DNA of 64,000 bases from Brachyhypopomus gauderio (lineage: Eukaryota > Chordata > Actinopteri > Gymnotiformes > Hypopomidae), in assembly GCF_052324685.1 (NCBI RefSeq), contig NC_135214.1:27789989-27853988 (forward strand), read 5' to 3'. The notes under the pieces were generated by a model that was not told where the DNA came from, ran no database searches, and saw nothing but the letters and a program-made list of their open reading frames with translations. Position numbers and translations under genes: made by a program. This document shows, one piece after another, positions 1 to 40,160 of this stretch. Within the stretch, counting starts at the first letter, position 1; every line of letters starts with the position of its first letter.

Positions 1-68
1 ACATAACTCATTTGTTCATATTAATATTTTGATCTCCAACGTCAAAATGGCTGTGCTCTTTAACTGAC

Positions 69-5055
<4,987 letters not shown>

Positions 5056-6119
5056 TACATGCAAAGACGCAAAAATTAATGTTATCTAGCAAATATTTTA
5101 TTCATAGTTGTATGACTGCGCTGACTGCCTACGCTGCGGACGCAGCTGTAATGTTTACCGCTTTGGTTCAACTGAAACTCAGTTCAATCTGTGGCGCTAC
5201 ACTGAGGTCATAGTTGTGCGTGAGCGCCCCCTGCAGGTACGGACGTGCAAATAGAAATGATTGGTGGTCCAAAACATTAGGCTATTTACTGTAATGTGTT
5301 CATTATTTGCTTTTTTTTGTGTATTCATTTTTTGCTTTTGATTGTTGTCCCCTTTTAGAGGTTTTTTTGTCTTGAAGCAGCAACTTTTCGTCCTGTAGTC
5401 ATGCTCATAACTTTGTTTCTGTAAAACAAAATAAAACTTTTCTTGAATTGACGGAATATTTTGTAACATTCCTAAGTGCTGAACGTTTGGGTGTCTATGG
5501 ACTTCACGCGTTAGATTTCTGTGTGCAGGGTACGGTGGACTGTTAGGACTGGATCGGCTACCTGTCCTCCCACCAGCAGAACGAGACCGACAGTTTGGAG
5601 TGAGCTGGCTTTCCATGAATCGATTATTTGATTATTCCTTATATTTATATTTAATGTTTTGGTGATTAAAACGTTAATTCACATTACAGATTTCTAGATC
5701 AAAATGGTCAGCTCTGTTGGCTAGCTAGCTAGGTTATATGGTTTTAATTTTGTGTCTTGTAGTGTTATTTTCCTCCCTTCATAAATCCTCCTTTTGGGGG
5801 GTGTGATGCCCTCCTTTTAAAGTGCCCATACATGGGTTTTGCTGCATATTTCATGTATCCATAATTCTCATGACTCATACAGTAATGAGTGTGGGTGCTT
5901 GCTGCAACTGCGCAATTATGGAGCAGTGTTCTCAATATTGTATTTTGTGTAGTATTCATGTTGTACTGTTCTCTTTATATTTTGTTGTTTTTGTGAAATG
6001 CTCAAACTACCAATATCTTTGCATATGAACTGGATACCCTAAAATGTACAAATATGCTTCTACATTCTACAGTCCAGGTCAATGCAACACGAATAATGAA
6101 GAAATATACAAACAACCTT
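5056..6119. other. Intergenic: cep120 5' flank
   Basis: This stretch lies between the cep120 start codon and the probable 3' end of znf608, which points the same way. It should hold the cep120 promoter and 5' UTR in its first few hundred bases. I saw no convincing gene, RNA or repeat family. The open frame at 5197-5616 (-) has no recognisable domain and I do not accept it. Confidence 0.5.
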
Positions 6120-6958
6120 TACTTTTTATTTGTATTGACAAATGTGTTAAGGCAAGAACAGTATAAAAAGGAACTGTAATTTCATGATACTGTATAGTTG
6201 ACATCAAGAAAAACTGACAGTAAGGACAAACCAAACTACAACACTGACTTGTATTTCCAAAGATGTACTTGTAAACATATTTAGGTAATGTAGCACTACT
6301 CGAGTAACCAAAAGGACTACTTTTGCCATGTATTTGTGGTGAGATAGACAACCATACATTGCACCGAAAATGACTGTACATAAGCTAGTAATAACTGCTG
6401 TTAAGATGTTTTTAGCTATGTACAAAATGTACATCACAATAATACTATATGACATGTTGATTAATTCATTTTACTTAATATGATACAATTGATTAATGGC
6501 TCTGGCTAATAACAGTATATTCATGTTAATAGGTTAATGCAGACAGATCCACCATACAGTCACTTGTAATCTACTGCAAGTCATCCTTTACCACATAGAG
6601 GTCATGAAATATCAAATACATTCAATATTATGGTACACAACAATACATGTGCATACAACTATCTAGATGCAGCCATTTACAGGCGAAATCCTATTACAGA
6701 AAGGTTTACATGTCTTTTATTACAGGCACCCAAAAAGCAAATATCCTATTTTGCAAAGCCTTTTCTCACCATCTCATTACCATTACATACCTATACATCA
6801 TTCAATATTATAAGCACTGCATGTTTCCTTTAATATTACATTCATTATTTTAAAAAAATGAAAGTAGTTTCTGCCTCCCATGGAGGCAATGAATAACACC
6901 ATGGAATTGATGTCTATGAATCTGTTTGTGAGCCAGGAACGTTTTGTTTGGACTCAAC
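6120..6958 (-). other. znf608: Probable znf608 3' UTR
   Basis: About 840 bases follow the znf608 stop codon. A minus-strand AATAAA (complement of tttatt) lies near 6125-6131 and is a plausible polyadenylation signal. The stretch is AT-rich with no open frame I can support. The UTR end is inferred, not seen. Confidence 0.4.
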
Positions 6959-9900
6959 TCACATCTTCCCATCATTCTCTGCAATTGAAAAACAAATAAT
7001 CAGTATTCACAAATTTTTTAGTGAACAAATTGAGCCTATTTCTATGCATTAAGGCCATACATACCACAGGAAGTGGTTTGTGTCGTTGCAACTTGCTGAC
7101 TGGCAACCAGTGCTGCTGTACTCAGACCTTTAAAGATTACACGGGGAAACCAAGTATTAGCTTGAGGGATTTTTCTATATGTGGCAACCAGTTATTATTC
7201 TTCTGGCAGTGAGGTTCATTTAGATTTTCTTTTTACCTTGAAATGGGTCATACTGCCCTGACACAAGAGTGTAACTCATGCCCAGATGAGTGTGATGATG
7301 CGTGTGAAGGTGGTGTGCGAATGGAACAGTGTCTCTCTCTGTCTCCCTGTCCTCATCTGGAGAACCCCGCTCTCCAGGCTGAAAGAAAAAAAAAAAAACA
7401 ACTCTGGGTAAAGCGTCATTTCCCTGAGGCATAAGGCTGTGTGATTAGGAGCCACCAAAAGACCCTTACCACAGGAGATTTGCCATGGCATGAATGGTTG
7501 TGATGTGGGAGAAGCTCCAGGCCTGTGGGGTCAGTAACTGGTTTGCTGTTCTGGTTTCCATCTGGGTCCTCTCTGCCAGCTGTCTTCCCATACAGAGGGT
7601 AATGGAAACCTGACGAACACCAAACTGACTGAATGATCTAGTTGTGAAGAATATAAAAGATCCATGGGCAAAGAGAGTATTTTGGGGAACTGTTTCAGGC
7701 GGCGCTGTTTAACAGTATTACCTGGATAGTTGTGCACCAGGGCTGGTGACATCACTCTAAAGGAAGCGTTGTTGGTCTCACACAGGTGTAGGTATGGGTA
7801 AGGGTGCTGGTACTGAATGTACGACTGTTGAGAAGATGACACCGCCGCTCTTGCACTCTGTGAGTCTTCAGACGTCTCTGTAGGCATCTCCTCCAGGTCT
7901 GCTCTGGAGTTCTCCTCCATGTCCTCTGAAGGTGTCTCACACTTTATATTTTGAAGTTCAGCATCCAGTCTGGGCTCTGGCTCAGGAGGAACATGCCAGT
8001 CTTTCACCTTGTCTGGGCAAATTTCCTGAGAGACCTTGTTTACCTCTTGATTTTGCTGCTTCACATATTTGGACTGAAATGGGTGGCTCCAGGGCTGTGA
8101 TTCTGAAGCCTAAACCCAGAGGAACATCTATCGTCAAACAGTTTAGGGTCTTGAAACCAATGGAATCATTTATGTGCATGGGAGGTCCGTTGTCATACAA
8201 CAGGAATGGTTAGTTGTGAGGGACAAATGAGAAAGTCTGACAACTTGAAATCAACATTAGTTACATCATTAAAAAAGAAGAATACAATATTACAATATTA
8301 AATGTTATATTTAATTTATAATTTAAAACAGCCTTTGGATTGTAACCCCTAAATCAGACATGTCTAAAACAGTATGTTTACATACATATTTTTAGAAAAT
8401 GCATAGGAATGTCAAAGACTTACATTCAGATATGTTACATTTGTGTCCATATTTGTTTTTGTATTTTGACTTTCTGGGTTGAAGTCTTCAGACTCCTGGT
8501 TATCCCCCTGGTCTTTTGTCATTGATATAAGAGAAGACTTCACTTGTGGCTGCTGAAGTGATAACTGCTTATCTAGTTCTACATAAATGAAACCAGGTTT
8601 TGCACAGCTGATTTTTACTGAGTTTGGTCCCTTATGAATGGCCGTCGATGATGTCATCATCTGCTTTGTGTCCTCTTTTATTCGCTCTTTCTGCTCAGAT
8701 CCACGTCTGCCTTGACTTCTGTTCTGTTTGCTGTATTGCACGTCATCACAGCATGTTTCATTCTGCTGCCTGTGGGTGTTTGGAACTATCAGAACCTTCT
8801 GGTCTATGCTGACATTTCGAGTGTACTGTCCGTAGTACAGCGATTGCGCTAAAGCAGTCTGTGTTTGGGTCATAGCTAATTGATGCTGTGACTGGGAAGT
8901 GGAATCATTATTTGACTCTGAGTTCTTCAGGTCCTCGTTTAGCTCTCTTACATCCTCCTTAGTTCTACTGTAAGGTGTGGCTACCTTAAGGTACGCAGCA
9001 GGGTTGCTTTGCCCAGAATGCATGTAGCCTGGAAGACCATATGTTTCATATCCATGGCTGTGAGTTGATGGCTGCGCCTCTTTAACCAGCGCTGTAGCGA
9101 CAGGAGTAACTGTGCAGGGAATTTTGGCATTTATATTACCATTTAGACTGGAGTCAGGAGCTGAGTTTCTCCTGGATCTTGAATTCAATCCACCATCCTC
9201 AGCTGCATCTGATATGTCTGAGTATGCCGGACTGTTGGTTTTAGTAGTATTGCTGTCTCCATTTGATAGGGTGCCAGAATCCATTCTTGTGGAGCTCCCG
9301 ATGGATGGACTGGGTGCATTGTCAGTGAACGTGTACACCTTGTCGGCTTCAGCTCTGATACTCGCCATTCGACTCTCCTGCGTTTCACTTGGACCATTAC
9401 CCACTTCTTGTTTGCTCAGATGTTCTTTCAGCAGACTAACGGGAAAGTCTTTCATGCATTTCGTGTCGTCTGCCTTTGTGAACGCAGGATCAGTCTTTGG
9501 ACTTCTGGGGTCTTTACAGTTTCTGTCCTTTAATCTGTGCTTGTCTTTTCTCTTGCTTTCTTTATTCAGGACTATGGTAGCGTTTGTCATATTTACTTGA
9601 GCAACAATGTCCAACTTTGGCTTGATAGGTTTCAGCGTGAGGTTCTTAGCCTTTGTGAGAGCAACAGTTGGTGAAGGTTGATATGAGGAAATGTCTGTGA
9701 CTTTCGGAGGAAATGTTGAGGGAATTGCAATAAGCTTTGGGGGTGCAGGTGTAGTAGCAATAAATCTGTTGGTCCTAGCTTTGGCTGAACACCTTTCAGT
9801 AATGCCATTTTCTTTTTTGAGTTCTCTCTTATCAATGGCACCCTCAGCTTCAAGCTTGGGCATCTCTACAGTTGAGTTCCGTTCAGTGATGAGGCAGTTC

Positions 9901-12715
9901 TCAAGGACCACAGACATGTTTGAAATAAGTGGCAGGTTGCTAAGGTCATCAATAGGACCCTCTTTGCCTACCACATTCCTCCGTGGCTTAGAGTTTGCTG
10001 TGGGACTGTGTTCAATGTTGAGCAATAGCTTTCTGTTCTTTGGAGATCCGCCTGAATTGAGCTTATACATGGTTCTTGGCTTCTTGCAAATAATATCAAG
10101 ATTCTCGTTGGAGTCAAAGGCCACGTTGTTGAGTGATTCGTCATAATCGGAAAGCCTGTCCTCACTCTCAGCCTCAAACTCCTGTTTGCTGTCACTGTCC
10201 AAGTGTGCATGTGATTGGTGATAGCGCAGTCCATTTATATGCTTGTATTTCTTATTACAGTTAGGGTGCGGGCAGTCAATTAACATCGGAGAGGCGCATA
10301 CTTGGTCCAGAAATGCTGGATCTGATTTCCCCTGTGGAGTTGAAGGAGCGCTCCTGGACTTGGCACGTATTCTTTTCCCATTTCCATTTCTAACATCCTC
10401 TGAAACTAAGCTCAAATCTAGATCAGCTGGGCCTTTGTTTTTCCTTTTGCCACATATAAGCGGATTTGACTTAATGTCCTCCACTGAATAGTACGGAGGA
10501 GTCCTACAGGTGCTAAGATTTAAACTTCCTCTCCGGCCTTTGTTACCAATGCCCACACCTCGCCGTTTATGTGTTAGTCCTCTTATCTTGGAGACACCAG
10601 GGTCTACGACAGGCTGGTCTGACACTGCCAGTCTCATGCGTTTACCACGTCCACGCCCACATGGCATTTCAGAATCACTCATAGGAGACTCACAAAACCT
10701 AGTGAATGATAGCAGTGAGACATAAGGATATTTGCATACACCATTAAACCATAAAACCATATTTAACATTTGTTTGATCTTACTTCAGGCCTAACAAATT
10801 GTACGGAGGGTAGTTATCATATAAGAGATTACATGACATTTTAAACACATGAATAAAAGTGGAATTACCGAGGCGGGGCCCAGTCATGCTTGGTGCAGTC
10901 TAAGAGGGTCCCCACATAAGTCCTTTTTCTCCATGTAACATTCACCACAAGAACCCCTGAAGTCATGCAGTCAGACAAAAATAATCATTTGCTATGTTAT
11001 AAAAACCTTCATATATATATAACCCCCGAATTTGCTGTTTAGTCTAATAAATAATAGCAAACTATTAATGCAAAATGTAATAATACAACTTTTTGGTGTA
11101 TATTGCTGTTGTTATGTGTGTTGCTGTAGATACAATGTGAATAATTTATAATATATTAATATATGTGTTTCTATTATGTGCTTGATTTCAGCTATGGTTG
11201 TAAGGTGGTGTTCTGCAAGTTTAATTTGCTTAATCAATATGCAGCCAGTGTCTCCACTTCCTTCAAATGCTCACACTTTAGTAGGTGATTCAGTCTCCCG
11301 CCTGCTTTACAAATGGAGCCCTATGGTTCTGGTGGCTTACGGCAGAAGTCCATCACACCTTCCCGTGTATCATGTATTTCTGATACACGTCTAAACTATT
11401 GATCCACAAATCACCTTCATTTCATCTTTATTCACAATAAGCCTAAGCTGTAAAAATAACCTCTGAACAACAAACATTAGAGATTTGCCAGGGAAAAAAA
11501 AAACAGATGTTTCTTATTGCTTTGCAAAAAAAAATGTTGATGTAGTCTTTATCACTTTATACTCTTATCTGTTATTTTTTAAATCAAAGGCTCATAATTG
11601 CCTGACATCTTGATAGGGCTATGAAGCGCATTAACTCAGGCTTACCCTCCTCTGTTTCATGCCATACGATCCCTTCCAGATTCACACTTGTTCCTGGCTG
11701 ACAGGGCTCCATGTAGTTTGTCTCAATGGTTCTTTCAGCCTCTTGTGTGTTGGTCCCCACTGACCTGGTTTTTATACTTAACTGATAAGACGGGAAAGAG
11801 GAGAACAGGGACGCCATGCATATTGAAATACACCTCATTAAAAGACACACCAACGATGATGTCAGTCACTCACTGTGTATCATTGCAGTTAGTTTGAACA
11901 AACAAACTCGAATTTTGTTGTGAGACTTTAGTGTTAAACCATATCTGTTTATTGCCTAACGTGAAATATTACAAGCATCTTAATAGGTAATTCACTGAAC
12001 TAATTCTGCTGCAGGCCATATCTTTATAAGTGATTGCTTACACCCTTATTATACCCATATCATATACAATGTGGCAGTGCTAGTATATGCCAATAAAAAG
12101 CAATCACAAAACAATTTGTGCTTTTGCAGAATGTTTTTGTTTTAAACCTAATAGCCTAAAATGTTTATAAGTCTTACAAAAATTAAGAGATAAATTTTAA
12201 TAATGTAAAATAAATGTCACCACAATGTAAACATCCAGTATAATGGCAATAGAGAGGCATGGACTGGCCAGAAGGGGGGTGTTTCTCTCCATATTTAAAC
12301 AATGAAGACAACATGAAATCATATCACAGCTTCAAATAAACACCATGCCTTTGTCACAATGAGAAGGAGGGCTTCTGCTTAGGTCTCCAATAGCAACAGT
12401 CACCAAGAAATTCAAAAGGGGTGTCTAACAAAATACAAAGGAAATGGCTGACAACAATGGAATACCTTAAAGACATGTATTTATAATCAGTGAATCAGTG
12501 AACAGTTGTTCCTTTATCTTGTCAGACAAAGTGACAGAGGTTGTCTTGGGTTTTACTTCCAGGAATAACTGAATGATGCAGGAACACACTTGACACTGGC
12601 ATACGCCATTCTCTCTATTTGCTTATGATAGGTCCTTGATTGCAGTTTACACACACACACACACACACACACACATGCTCACGCACACACACACACACAC
12701 GCTCACGCGCGCGCA

Positions 12716-12780
<65 letters not shown>

Positions 12781-13864
12781 CTTTACCTTCATTTACACCC
12801 TGCAGCATTTTTCATTCCCATTTGCTCATTTAAACAGATACTCTAAAGTACTAACAATTATCAAATATTTTATACTGATATCTTGTATATATCACGTTTT
12901 ACATTATTGTGCAGTATTTAGCATGTCGATCACTCTGATCGATAGTCAATAATCAGATTGGACGCACAGTATACATTTTAAGTCTTAAGATTACGAATTA
13001 TCAATAAATGAATGACATTAATGATGATCAATTGGATCAGGGAAACGAAATCATTCTAAAACAGCAGACAGGATATCTTACCGTTTTGTGAGTGTGTTCT
13101 GGTGAGCAGGTTTCTTCAGCCTTTTCAACAACAATAGCACTACCCCTTATCCCAGCGTCCATTCCGCCCCTCTTGATGTCTCCCAATCCGTTGTCTCCAC
13201 AATAGCATGGATTCTCTTTCCTTCCGAAAGCGCAAGCATTCTCTGGTATCGGGCCGAATTCAAAGCCTGTTGGTACATCACTATGCTTATCTTTCCGTGT
13301 CCGGACAGAATCCTTCTCCTTTTTCAGTCCTTTGCCTTGATTTTTACCTTTCTTCCCTTCTTTGCCTTTGGCGCAAGAAACGGTTACATCACTTGTGTCG
13401 GGGTTGCTGTTCCCTTGGTCCGGTGCTGAATTCATTTCAAATGCCTCTCTGGGGCGTCCTTCAGCCTCCCGTCGTTTACCAACGCATACTTTCGCAATTC
13501 CAGTCAGTGTGTCAAGCGAGGGGAATTTATCACTGTCATTCGAAGAATTTCGCTTTTTCTCTTTGAATTTCTTCGCGTCTTTGCAGAAATTTCCTCGGGC
13601 AACAGCAGGCGGTGCGGAGGGACTTGTGAGGCCATCTAATACAGCGGCTGCGTTTGCACAATTGTACGCCAGATCCTCACAACCCTCCACGGTGCTTTTT
13701 ATGCTCAAAATACGATTCATCTCTAATTTCTGTCGATCCTTTTCCAAATCAGCATCCAGGTCAATTATTAGATTACCAACCCCAATCTCCCAATCATCAC
13801 CACTGTCGTAGGTATCAACTCCGTTTGGCTTAATACTCTGTTCAACAGAGGAAGTGACTGACAT
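6959..13864 (-). CDS. znf608: ZNF608 zinc finger protein
   Basis: ZNF608/ZNF609-family nuclear proteins carry one C2H2 finger in a long, mostly disordered chain and act in transcriptional control. Nine coding exons (5' to 3'): 13082-13864, 11646-11781, 10869-10956, 8424-10698, 7722-8109, 7470-7522, 7237-7378, 7065-7127, 6959-6978. The sum is 3948 nt, or 1315 aa plus stop. Diagnostic stretches are [20 protein letters not shown] near the start, [18 protein letters not shown] across exon 2, the finger [20 protein letters not shown] at about residue 478, [18 protein letters not shown], and [14 protein letters not shown] near the end. I chose the ATG at 13864 rather than the in-frame one three codons upstream because MSV is the family start. 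A splice acceptor at 13902-13904 implies a non-coding 5' exon farther upstream. The paralogue ZNF609 is the main alternative; the cep120 neighbourhood favours ZNF608. Confidence 0.95.
12650..12779. repeat. Compound (CA)n microsatellite in znf608 intron 1
   Basis: About 130 bp of CA repeats broken by a few GCTCACG and CGCGCG interruptions, in the intron after the first coding exon of znf608. The open frames printed across it are repeat artefacts. Confidence 0.95.
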
Positions 13865-13902
13865 TCTCCACATAGGATTTCTGACAGAAACGGTGATGAA
13901 TC

Positions 13903-15132
13903 CTAAATCAAGAGGATGGGAGGGTATTAATGACTCAATTGTTTAATGGAAAAACGAACCATGGTACACAAAATTTCTTTGACATAACTGACTCAGGGTC
14001 TTATTTGTGTTTGATGCATTTCAGATTAAGGACTATCCCACTCGTTTAAAGTTATCAACATAAATCAGAGACTATTTATAGATCTGAATAAAAAGATTAC
14101 AATGTAAATACATTGAAAGATGTAAAGGTTTTAAAAAGGCAATGCATTTTAATTCTTTTATATCATATATCAATGCAGAATCACCATTTCTAGGATTTTT
14201 TTTCCCTTTAGACAGCCTGGTAATTTGGATCAAGTGTTAATGTGTGTCTAATCAAATGTGTCTCTCATCACTATGCAATTTTCTCAGGTACAAAAATGGA
14301 TTTCATAAAATGCATTAGCTGTCACAGGCATGATTTTGTATCCTGAGAAAAAGTAACTGTCTACTCCTCAGACTGCAGATTTCGCTCATATGCATTAAAA
14401 CAGGAAGAAAAAAACATCAGAATCACATTTTGATGCATATTTCAATGGAATCACCACACAAATGGCAGAATTATTGTTAAAATGATACTGTTTATTAAAT
14501 CAGTTCAATGTTTGATTAAATGTTTTATCCCCAAACCATCTTGCTTTTTGGAGTGTTCTTTGCTGGAATGTCAAAATGTACAGATTGGTTATTTATTGTC
14601 AATACTTTGCATTTGTTAACCCCTTAATAACTACTTGGCAGCACAGTGACAGCTGGCATCACACAAGCTTGTAAAATCCAGAGGTTCTCTCAGCAACAGC
14701 TAATAAGAACTGAAACACCATTATTGCAGCAATATGTAAAAAGAGCAGTAAAAGGGCACTGAAGACAGTCCTAACCAGGTCAAATAAACAGATTACATAC
14801 ACGTAACCATGAACAGTCCAATAAGCACTCCAGACAGAAGGAATAATGAACTATGTTTAAAATTGCATGAGTGTGCTAAATATTTAGAAGCATTTATTAA
14901 TTCAAGTGCGAGTCCGAGTGCCAACTGTATTCCAAGAAGGTCTGCACAGCATCTAGGGCAATGGTTTAATGTTCTAATATGTCACAAAGACAACCGATGT
15001 ATGACTTCACATTTGCTTCATGAACAAACGAACACGGATTTCACAACACAAGACCCAACACTCCGCAGGAAACTATACAGCTGCACTGATTGTTACAGTG
15101 TACTCTCCTTGTACCCCCAACATACTTGGTGC
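13903..15132. other. znf608 upstream region and slc12a2 3' UTR
   Basis: This region holds the znf608 upstream intron or promoter on the right side of that gene, and the 3' UTR of slc12a2 downstream of its stop at 15133-15135. A minus-strand AATAAA at about 14491-14496 could end the slc12a2 transcript. I see no additional gene. The open frame at 14809-15138 (+) is antisense to the slc12a2 terminus. Confidence 0.5.
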
Positions 15133-37725
<22,593 letters not shown>

Positions 37726-38524
37726 GATGAAATACGAGCAGCCTAATTAGGAAGCAGCAACGACTAATCCTATCACGCGCTCTGCTGAAACTCTAAATTG
37801 GGTTTGACTGGCGCGGTTCCTCTCGTGCGCGCATCCCCACTATCAAGCCGTACAAGATCCACACCAAGTCATCTGTAACTACACGGCGTGAGCACCCCCA
37901 ACGTGGAGGACCGACGTAACTCAGAAACTCGTGACTGTACAATTGACTCCTATTGAAAGGAGGGCCCAAATTGCTGCAAGCATCCAATTGCAAGTCGGTC
38001 AAGACTACTAGTCTCTAGAGATATGTGACATCCTTTAAAACAATACAGGTTATATTTCAAATGAATAATTCATTTCCAATTTAATTTTCAGCGTAAAAAA
38101 ATGCGCCTTACAAACTGTGATATTGTAGGCATCGTTCTGTTGTGATGTGATTTGAGGGTAGGCTATATGAACACATTTTTTCACATTTCATCTTTATGAT
38201 CTAAATTAAAGCTTGAATCCATTAAACCTTTCGACATTGCTCACGATTGTTTATTCCAAGTCGACGGAAAACAATTGTTTTCTGTACAGTCAAGATGACG
38301 CGCATCCACATTACCATTGAGCACAACACCCTCTTTCTCTCTTCAGCTCGTTCAAATGCAGACCTGACAGCGAGATCGACCATACAACGATTATGACATT
38401 AAAATATTATTTTGTGTCGTATATTTCCCTGTGTGCTGGAAAGTTGAAAGGATATGAAAACGTATTGCTGATATTGTAAAAGGAACTACTTCTCTGCAAT
38501 TATTTCTGAACCAATAAAGCTCAT

Positions 38525-38671
<147 letters not shown>

Positions 38672-38739
38672 GGTTCAGTTAGAATTGGTATTTAAAAAGT
38701 CCTCCTCATCATGCTGTACATTTTGACGGCTGCTGAGGG

Positions 38740-38906
38740 AATGTCTACTGTTATGATGCCATGAACAGCATGAGATGTTGTCAAGCTGTAATTGCTCAAG
38801 GTCACATGACAAGTTATTGAGACAGTGACATTTGTTGTTGGGGTTAACCCACCACTGTTGTTGGCTTTTGTTTCAATAAATTGTTTGAGATGAGGAAATT
38901 ACCATT
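38740..38906 (+). mobile_element. Tc1/mariner 3'-end fragment
   Basis: The plus strand encodes MNSMRCCQAVIAQGHMTSY and a stop (38761-38820), the familiar C-terminus of one Tc1-like transposase lineage, then a 3' non-coding stretch. The same sequence occurs inverted at 63225-63365. Only the last part of the element is here, between two (TCTA)n tracts. Confidence 0.75.
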
Positions 38907-38946
38907 GTATATTTATATTGAAATGATCTACTTTGATAGATGATAA

Positions 38947-39052
<106 letters not shown>

Positions 39053-39168
39053 AATGTCAGACTCACATAGTGTTCAGTGTGAAAAACACAGTGCCACAAA
39101 AAAGTGGGAAACATTTGTGACTATACAAATGGATTCAACAAAATTGCTGATCCAACAGTTGGCTGATC

Positions 39169-39171
<3 letters not shown>

Positions 39172-39231
<60 letters not shown>
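39172..39231. repeat. (CA)n microsatellite
   Basis: About 30 AC units. Confidence 0.95.
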
Positions 39232-39232
<1 letters not shown>

Positions 39233-40160
39233 TTGACGGTTATTTTTGTTTACAATTAATCTGTGACATTTTGGTCAACCAAACCCACTAAAGTTAAATT
39301 ATGATTTAAGAACCATAAAATAACATCCCTATAATAGCAACTCTATAATACGAGTAATATAAAAATGTTCTTGCAATTTAGAGTAATCATTTTCGAATAA
39401 TAATATAGTTGAATAAGATTGGAGGACCTGTATTCCAAGGATATCTATTTTTTACTTTATTTCATTCTGAAGCTCAGAATTCCTGATGTCTGTGAGAACT
39501 ACAAACACTGTTTTGGAAACAAATAAGTACTATGTCATCTGCATCATGAGGCTGGAATGCTTTACAACTGGCTGTGCTTGCGTTCACATACCACCTACAT
39601 AGACATTCTTAATATTCCATAGCAGAGTCATGCTCTACCAAAGCATTATTGAAGAACACAGGCAAACATATTATTACATACACTGAACTGTTTTTGTTTA
39701 GTTAAGGCACTTATCCATGTGCAACTCAAATTTGATTAAACATATAGGTCTAATAAGATTAAGAGTCTATACAAATTTATTCATTAATGACCACACTGGA
39801 TAAAATTGAACATCATTATGCATACATAGAACTCATGTGACAGCCAATACAATTCAGCCCCAAATTATACACATTCCTGACTTTAACACCAAAAGAAAAC
39901 ACTAACAGAATGAATCTTTATTTCAAGATTGCTTCATTACTGAGGTCAATAATTAATCAGAGTCACAGTAACCACCCTCTTAGTGTTTGCATTATGGATC
40001 TATCACTAGCGACTCAGTTCTTTCAAAAGACAAATGAGAAGAGCTTTTCACTGTATTTAGTATTGACATCTTAGTCTTATAATCATATTTTCAAACCTTA
40101 GCAAATTAACTGCAGGGACAGGACTCACTGTAACCTTTGAGAATGTATTTTTCAACCGTG

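Noticed and set aside
5197-5616. A 139-codon minus-strand frame upstream of cep120
   Set aside because: No domain, low-complexity lysine- and asparagine-rich stretch, and no splice context linking it to cep120 or znf608.
9112-9600. A 162-codon plus-strand frame
   Set aside because: It is the antisense shadow of the large znf608 exon, whose protein matches the family throughout.
13362-13811. A 149-codon plus-strand frame
   Set aside because: Antisense shadow of znf608 first coding exon.
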